Source of the DNA: Tsukamurella paurometabola
GTDB taxonomy: Bacteria > Actinomycetota > Actinomycetes > Mycobacteriales > Mycobacteriaceae
Direction of reading: 5' to 3'
DNA length: 64,000 nt
NCBI RefSeq assembly: GCF_900631615.1
Contig: NZ_LR131273.1
Span: 1,178,001-1,242,000, forward strand
In this document: positions 59,409-64,000 of the stretch, in pieces
Numbering within the stretch: the first letter of the stretch is position 1
How the letters are laid out: every line of letters begins with the position of its first letter
Translations under genes and position numbers: made by a program
The notes under the pieces: generated by a model
The model's database searches: none
The model's input: the letters and a program-made list of their open reading frames with translations, nothing else
What the model was told of the DNA's origin: nothing

Positions 59409-59470
59409 ATTTCGCGTTCTGCGGGCATCCGAAGCCGAATTCGGCCTCGGACTGCCCCTGAGCGCGAAAT
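59409..59470. terminator. 62-bp imperfect palindrome between the ABC-F and fic genes
   Basis: Two 31-base arms centred on GCCGAATTCGGC pair at 24 of 31 positions, with ATTTCGCG/CGCGAAAT at the ends. It starts nine bases after the ABC-F stop, so termination is the simplest role. Its length and perfect tips also fit a REP-like or former mobile repeat. Confidence 0.55.
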
Positions 59471-59505
59471 CTCCGGGGACTCGCATCGCTCGATATGCTG
59501 CGGGG

Positions 59506-60324
59506 ATGGATCCAGCGGTCGTGCTGCGCGGGGCGATCGCGAACAGCGCTCTTGAGGGCTGGGCGCCGACGGCGCTGGACGTCGAGCGGCTCCTCGCGCT
59601 GGCAACGGGCGCGGTGCAACTCGACGACTACGTCGCCGCGTCGATCGACCGCGCCCTGCGCGCGGGCGAAGTCGGGCCGCCGGACTGCATCGAAGTGCCG
59701 CTCGAGTTCCCGGACACGTTCTATCCGGGCACGCGGATCCTGCGCAATCGCTTCGGGATCCGCGATCCGCGGGCGCTACGGCAGCTGGAGTTCGAGGTCG
59801 GGACCGCTCAGCAGTTCGGCATCGAGACCGGGCTCGTCGCGGTCCCCGCCACCTTCGACGGTGCGCATCTGGTCGCGATCCACCGCGCCCTCTTCGGCGC
59901 GGTCTATCCGTGGGCGGGCGTCTTCCGCCGGTATGACATGGGCCTGCGCGATCAGACCTTCGGCGCCACGTTGATCGAGCGCTACCTCGACGATGCGACG
60001 GTGATCCTCCAGCTCCCGTCCGAGGCGTTCGCGGCGGCAGTCGTGCCGCAGGAGCGCGATCGGCGCGCGTACGCGCATCGCGCGGCGACGGCGTACGCCT
60101 ACCTCAACTGCGCCCATCCCTTCCGCGAGGGCAACGGGCGGGCCGCGAAAACGCTGTTGCAGCTCGTCGCCGTACGGGCCGGGTACCGGTTCGACTTCTC
60201 CGCGATCACCAAGAAGCAGTGGGACGGCGCTTCCCGTCGGTCCGCGCCCGACCCCGGCCACTACCGCCCCGACGCTCACGCCCTGTACCGCGTGTTCGAG
60301 GCCATCACGACTCCGATCGAGTAG
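59506..60324 (+). CDS. Fic domain protein with an antitoxin-like N-terminal helix
   Basis: A 272-aa Fic protein. The active-site motif is HPFREGNGRAAK (His204), matching HxFx(D/E)GNGRxxR except for Lys in place of the last Arg. Fic proteins move AMP or other nucleotide parts onto target hydroxyls. The N-terminus (AIANSALEGWAPTALDVERL) resembles the inhibitory VbhA-type helix with (S/T)xxxE(G/N), but here Asn13 is in the Ser/Thr place and Ser is one residue later. If that helix works, this is a self-inhibited (class II-like) Fic enzyme. There is no signal peptide and no separate antitoxin gene next to it. Confidence 0.87.
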   Translation: MDPAVVLRGAIANSALEGWAPTALDVERLLALATGAVQLDDYVAASIDRALRAGEVGPPDCIEVPLEFPDTFYPGTRILRNRFGIRDPRALRQLEFEVGTAQQFGIETGLVAVPATFDGAHLVAIHRALFGAVYPWAGVFRRYDMGLRDQTFGATLIERYLDDATVILQLPSEAFAAAVVPQERDRRAYAHRAATAYAYLNCAHPFREGNGRAAKTLLQLVAVRAGYRFDFSAITKKQWDGASRRSAPDPGHYRPDAHALYRVFEAITTPIE

Positions 60325-60377
60325 CAGATACTCAGTTCGGAATACGCGATCCTGGATGCGGCACGTAGTCTCGGGGC

Positions 60378-60938
60378 ATGGGTTTCGACTCGCAGAAGGA
60401 CAGACTGGCAGCGTGGGGCCTGCTCGCCATCCCCGTGTACATCGCCGTTGCGTCCATCTACGTGCTCATCCACGTGACCGTCTTCTTCGTGTGCGCGTTC
60501 GTGATCGACGGCGTGCTCAGCACTGTTTTCGACGGTGCGGCCATCACGTCATCGGGGTGGTGGACGGCGGGTGTCGTCGCGCTCGCGATCGCCGCTTCGA
60601 TCGGTATCGTCCGCACCTACGACCGCATCGTCCTCGGAATCCGTCGCAAGCGCGGCAAGGCACAGGCCGACTCCATCACGCTGCGCAAGGCAGCCGGAGA
60701 AGTGGTGTTCACGGCGGTCGACTGGGCCGAGTTGGTGCGCAACCTGGCCGTGTTGGTCCCTGCGCTCGCAGCGGCCCTACTCATCGTCAAGAACACCGCG
60801 GTGCCGTGGTTCGCCCCGTCGCCGTTCGTCACGAAACTACTGGTCGTATTCGTCGGAGTCCTCATCGCCTACCCGCTGTTCAAGGTCGAGGAACGGGTTC
60901 TCGGCGCCGCGAAGCGGCGTCGGCTACGCCGACTGTGA
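60378..60938 (+). CDS. Hypothetical membrane protein
   Basis: A 186-aa protein with about four transmembrane helices (near residues 13-45, 60-82, 122-138 and 150-166). It has a positively charged loop (RIVLGIRRKRGKAQ) and a basic C-terminus (GAAKRRRLRRL), so both probably face the cytoplasm. I do not recognise a family. It lies 53 bases after fic on the same strand and could be co-transcribed with it, and its end is nine bases from the convergent YcaQ-like gene. Codon use is like its neighbours. Confidence 0.65.
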   Translation: MGFDSQKDRLAAWGLLAIPVYIAVASIYVLIHVTVFFVCAFVIDGVLSTVFDGAAITSSGWWTAGVVALAIAASIGIVRTYDRIVLGIRRKRGKAQADSITLRKAAGEVVFTAVDWAELVRNLAVLVPALAAALLIVKNTAVPWFAPSPFVTKLLVVFVGVLIAYPLFKVEERVLGAAKRRRLRRL

Positions 60939-60947
60939 CGCGTCGGC

Positions 60948-62105
60948 TCAGAGTCGATAGGACTCGAGCCCGAGCCAGCCGGCCATCTCGGCGACGGTCT
61001 GCTCCAACGCCGCCTCGGACTCGGCGTCGCGGCCGCCGGGCTCCCACGTGGTCGAGTGGATCAGCAGTTCCCCCGCCGCGCGGTCGGCCTTGACGTCGCA
61101 GCGGGCGACGATGCGGTCGCCGAACAGGAAGGGCAGCACGTAGTAACCGTGCACCCGCTTCTCCTTGGGCGTGTAGATCTCGATCCGGTAGAAGAAGTCG
61201 AACAGCGCCTCGGCCCGTTCGCGCTGCCACACGACGGGGTCGAAGGGCGAGAGCAGCGCCCGCGCGGCGATCGCCCGGGGGCGCTTGGCCTCCGCGTGCA
61301 GGTAGACGGTGCCGGGCCACCAGTCGGCCTCCACCGGTAGGAGTTCGCCTGCGGCCACGAGCTTCTCGACGGCGGGCACCGCCTGCGCCGTGGACAACCG
61401 GAAGTAGTCGCGCAGGCAGCGCAGCGTCCCGATTCCGTGCGCCTTCGCCGATTGCCGCAGCAGCTCGACGTACGCATCCTCGTCCGCGACCTCGCGCTCC
61501 GCGAGGGGGCCGAGCACCGTCGGCGTGGGCGCGTACAGCCGCTCGAACTGGCTGGTGCGGCCGGCGCTGGTGACCTCGCCCGCGTGGAAGAGCACCTCCA
61601 GCCCCTCCTTCACCGACGACCAGTTCCAGCCCCAGTGCGTCTTCTCCACCACCTGCTCGTGCTCCAGGTGCGCCTCGAGCGCGCGAGCGGTGAGCGGCGG
61701 CAGCTCGGCGAGCGCTCCGCGCAGCCGGTCCAGTTGACCGGGATGCCGGGCGTCGTAGCTCGCGAACCGCTGCGCCACCCGGTCAGCGGTCCGACGGTGC
61801 CGCAGCAGCGGCCAGGTCTCGGGCGGCACCAGCGAGGCCTCGTGGGCCCACGCCTCGACGAGCCGGCGCGGCGCCTTGTCGCGGGCGCGGTCGAGCAGCG
61901 CGGTGTCGTAGTCGCCGAGGCGCGCGAAGACGGGCAGGTACTGGCTGCGGGCGACCACGTTGACACTGTCGATCTGGATGAGCTTGAGCCGGTCGATGGT
62001 CTTCTGCACCTGCCGCATCGTCGGCGCCGAGGTGCCGGCGAAACCTGACTCGAAGCCCTGGGCGGCGAGGGCGATCCGCCGCGCCTGGGGCTGGGTGATC
62101 CTCAT
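60948..62105 (-). CDS. YcaQ/AlkX-type winged-helix DNA glycosylase
   Basis: A 385-aa member of the HTH_42 (formerly DUF1006) family. The N-terminal ITQPQARRIALAAQGF and LKLIQIDSVNVVARSQYLPV stretches are typical, and QID fits the catalytic QxD motif of E. coli YcaQ, which unhooks DNA interstrand crosslinks. The three winged-helix units cover most of the chain, ending LLIHSTTWEPGGRDAESEAA. Related AlkZ enzymes give self-resistance to crosslinking antibiotics, but no such biosynthesis genes are nearby. Its ATG overlaps the Nudix stop (ATGA), so both may serve genome or nucleotide-pool repair. Confidence 0.87.
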   Translation of the reverse strand: MRITQPQARRIALAAQGFESGFAGTSAPTMRQVQKTIDRLKLIQIDSVNVVARSQYLPVFARLGDYDTALLDRARDKAPRRLVEAWAHEASLVPPETWPLLRHRRTADRVAQRFASYDARHPGQLDRLRGALAELPPLTARALEAHLEHEQVVEKTHWGWNWSSVKEGLEVLFHAGEVTSAGRTSQFERLYAPTPTVLGPLAEREVADEDAYVELLRQSAKAHGIGTLRCLRDYFRLSTAQAVPAVEKLVAAGELLPVEADWWPGTVYLHAEAKRPRAIAARALLSPFDPVVWQRERAEALFDFFYRIEIYTPKEKRVHGYYVLPFLFGDRIVARCDVKADRAAGELLIHSTTWEPGGRDAESEAALEQTVAEMAGWLGLESYRL

Positions 62106-62506
62106 GCGGTAGGGGCGCCCGCCAGCCGCGGGAAGAGGTACTGCTCCAGCATCGGCGCGATGGTCACGTCGCCGTGGTCTGCGGGGTCGATCCAGCGGGC
62201 CTCAGTGATCTCCGCCGCGGCGCGCGGCTCGACCCGCAGGTCCGTGGCGAAGACGGTGGATTCGATATCGGTGTTCGCCTCGTTCGCGGCGGGGCCGCGC
62301 CACGAGACGAGGTGGGTGAGGTCTTCGGTCGTGAGCGAGACGCCCAGCTCCTCGTCGATCTCGCGGACCGCGCAGTCGATCGCGGCCTCCCCCGGTTCCA
62401 GCTTGCCGCCGGGCAGCATGAAGGCGTCGGTACCGCGTTTGCGGACCGTGAGCACCCGCCCGGCTTCGTCCCGGAAACACACCGCAGCCACCGTCAGCAC
62501 GTCCAT
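62102..62506 (-). CDS. Nudix hydrolase
   Basis: A 134-aa Nudix protein. The Nudix box runs from GGKLEPGEAA to VREIDEELGV and has all the metal-binding Glu residues. It would cleave a nucleoside diphosphate linked to another group; a MutT-like role on oxidised nucleotides fits its coupling to the YcaQ-like repair gene (four-base ATGA overlap), but the substrate cannot be read from sequence. Confidence 0.9.
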   Translation of the reverse strand: MDVLTVAAVCFRDEAGRVLTVRKRGTDAFMLPGGKLEPGEAAIDCAVREIDEELGVSLTTEDLTHLVSWRGPAANEANTDIESTVFATDLRVEPRAAAEITEARWIDPADHGDVTIAPMLEQYLFPRLAGAPTA

Positions 62507-62670
62507 GCCGCCACCCTAGCGACCACCACCGACAGGTTCCGTCGGCGCCGGGTGCGGCCCGCGGACGCTACCGGGGAGTCGCCTGCGGCGCTCGATCGAC
62601 TCCACATTTGCAACGGTAATATGTCCGCATCGACGCGGCGGTCGCCGCAGCGGGGCACGGGGAGGAACAC

Positions 62671-63282
62671 ATGACACAGGGACCACAGCCGCCGGAGTTC
62701 CCGGGGCAGCAGCCTGGAACGCCCCCGCACTTCCAGGGACAGCCGGGCATGCCGCCCCAGTTCCCGCCGCCCGCTCCCCCGAAGCAGTCGAGAAAGACGA
62801 TCATCATCGTCGTCATCGCGGTCGTCATCGCGCTCATCGCGGGTGCAGCTCTGACTTTTGCCCTCACGCGCTCCAGCCAAACCTCGGGCACCGCCGCCCC
62901 ATCCGCCGCGTCCAGTTCCTCGGCGATCTCATCCGCAGACTATCGACTTCGCGGAACCATGGTCTCGAAAGCGGCAGTGTGTACCGCTGGCGGGTTGACC
63001 TCGCAGCAGATTCCCAAGTTCGCGAAACCGCTCGACTACTCGACCCGGCCGAACCTGGACGCGGACATTGAGAAAGCTCGCCAGGATCTCTCCAGGCTGG
63101 CCTCCCGCATTTCGCCCAACGCTGCAGAGCCAATTCGTTCCACTCTGCAGGACTGGATCACCAGCTACGTGGACCTACTCGACTCGTTCTCACGACGCGA
63201 GCCCCCGGCCGACATCACCTGGAAGGGCGATCTCGTCGACAACCTCGCGGGTCAGATCAACCGAATCTGTCAGAGCAACTAG
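62671..63282 (+). CDS. Hypothetical Pro-rich single-pass membrane protein
   Basis: A 203-aa protein. The cytoplasmic N-terminus is Pro/Gln-rich (about 1-38) and ends in a basic KQSRK. One transmembrane helix follows (about 43-66, IIIVVIAVVIALIAGAALTF), then a Ser/Ala linker and a helical outside domain (about 90-203). That domain has one Cys early (AAVCTAGG) and one at the end (INRICQSN), probably joined. This layout is common for small actinobacterial cell-surface proteins of unknown function. It stands alone, and the 164 bases upstream are shared with the divergent Nudix gene. Confidence 0.72.
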   Translation: MTQGPQPPEFPGQQPGTPPHFQGQPGMPPQFPPPAPPKQSRKTIIIVVIAVVIALIAGAALTFALTRSSQTSGTAAPSAASSSSAISSADYRLRGTMVSKAAVCTAGGLTSQQIPKFAKPLDYSTRPNLDADIEKARQDLSRLASRISPNAAEPIRSTLQDWITSYVDLLDSFSRREPPADITWKGDLVDNLAGQINRICQSN

Positions 63283-63304
63283 GCGCGCTAGGTACCAGAC
63301 AAAC

Positions 63305-64000
63305 TCAGCACTCCGGCACGTTGACGGCGAGGCCGCCGAGGGAGGTCTCCTTGTACTTCGACAGCATGTCGGCGCCGGTCTGGCGCATGGTCTCGATGGC
63401 CTGATCCAGCGAGACGCGGTGCGTGCCGTCGCCGTGCAGGGCGATGCGGGCGGCGTTCACGGCCTTGACCGAGGCGATGGCGTTGCGCTCGATGCACGGG
63501 ATCTGCACGAGGCCGCCGATGGGGTCGCAGGTCAGGCCCAGGTTGTGCTCGATGCCGATCTCGGCGGCGTTCTCCACCTGCGCGGGCGTGGCACCCATGA
63601 CCTGCGCGAGCGCGCCCGCGGCCATCGAGCACGCGGAGCCGACCTCGCCCTGGCAACCCACCTCGGCACCGGAGATCGACGCCCGCCGCTTGTAGAGCAC
63701 CGCGATCGCGGCGGCGGTCAGCAGGTAGTCGCACACCGTCTCCTCGCGCCGCTCGGCGAGGTGCGGCCGGAACTTCAGCGCGTAGTACAGCACCGCCGGC
63801 ACGATCCCCGCCGCGCCGTTGGTCGGCGCGGTGACGATCCGGCCACCGCAGGCGTTCTCCTCGTTGACCGCCATGGCCGCGACGTTGAGCCAGTCCATGG
63901 CGTCGGCACCGTCGGAATCGACGAGCCGGCGGTACAGGCCCGGCGCGCGCCGCTTGACCCCCAGCCCGCCGGGCAGCACGCCCTCGGCGCGGAAGCCCCG
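63305..64000 (-). CDS. sdaA: L-serine dehydratase, iron-sulfur type, C-terminal part
   Basis: The last 231 residues; the start lies beyond the right edge. The sequence follows bacterial Sda[41 protein letters not shown] and [20 protein letters not shown], with the Cys residues that hold the [4Fe-4S] cluster. The enzyme turns L-serine into pyruvate and ammonia. The visible part is unbroken and full to the normal C-terminus. Confidence 0.93.
   Translation of the reverse strand, partial: RGFRAEGVLPGGLGVKRRAPGLYRRLVDSDGADAMDWLNVAAMAVNEENACGGRIVTAPTNGAAGIVPAVLYYALKFRPHLAERREETVCDYLLTAAAIAVLYKRRASISGAEVGCQGEVGSACSMAAGALAQVMGATPAQVENAAEIGIEHNLGLTCDPIGGLVQIPCIERNAIASVKAVNAARIALHGDGTHRVSLDQAIETMRQTGADMLSKYKETSLGGLAVNVPEC

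Overview
The window is about 70% GC and densely coded. Its genes point to an actinobacterium of the order Mycobacteriales. The evidence is a complete type VII (ESX) secretion locus with PE and PPE genes, an Rv2466c-type mycothiol-linked DsbA protein, a DesA3-type acyl desaturase with its reductase partner, and an Rv0198c-like M13 peptidase. A Tsukamurella or close relative is my best guess, from gene content only. I see no tRNA, rRNA, CRISPR array, prophage or transposase.

Left third (1-32 kb) is mostly housekeeping and metabolism. A truncated small gene and a small hypothetical precede a reductase-desaturase operon with a divergent TetR gene. Next come a secreted RNase Sa/barnase-type ribonuclease with its barstar-type inhibitor, and aspartate ammonia-lyase. 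A sulfur-linked divergent unit follows (SQR-like flavoprotein and DsbA-family protein against a cysteine-desulfurase-like PLP enzyme), with a CsoR/CstR-like GC palindrome in each promoter. A SUKH (SMI1/KNR4) gene sits between two copies of a 31-bp repeat taken from the end of the neighbouring response-regulator gene. After it come a MacS-type two-component pair, a flippase-like membrane protein, DUF3054, a lipoprotein, a degenerate penicillin-binding lipoprotein, pirin, a CocE/NonD hydrolase, an M13 metallopeptidase, a GAF-ANTAR regulator, an HdeD-like protein, fadA-fadB with a divergent tandem-TetR regulator, and a nitroreductase.

Centre (29.6-54.6 kb) is an ESX locus read right to left: small WXG100-like gene, 1131-aa repeat protein, eccA, eccB, eccC, PE, PPE, two esx genes, espG, EspI-like gene, eccD, mycP, eccE. 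From eccA to eccE this is the gene order of mycobacterial ESX-3, with one EspI-like gene added. Many genes overlap by 1-8 bases, so translational coupling is likely. Directly downstream are a Ser/Thr kinase whose extracellular part is a FecB/TroA-type metal- or siderophore-binding domain, and a coupled DUF6319-like gene. The locus is unusual. The mycosin has lost Asp, His and Ser of its catalytic triad and the oxyanion Asn, the EspI-like protein has lost its Walker A lysine, and the upstream 1131-aa protein carries five copies of a GF-x-x-FGR-x-P motif. A rare 14-base AT-rich sequence is shared by the promoter region of the ESX operon and that of the truncated gene at the left edge.

Right end (54.9-64 kb): a second lipoprotein of the same family as the one at 14.2 kb, a ROK regulator, an ABC-F ATPase, a Fic protein with an antitoxin-like N-terminal helix, a membrane protein, a YcaQ-type DNA glycosylase coupled to a Nudix hydrolase, a Pro-rich membrane-anchored protein, and the C-terminal part of iron-sulfur L-serine dehydratase.
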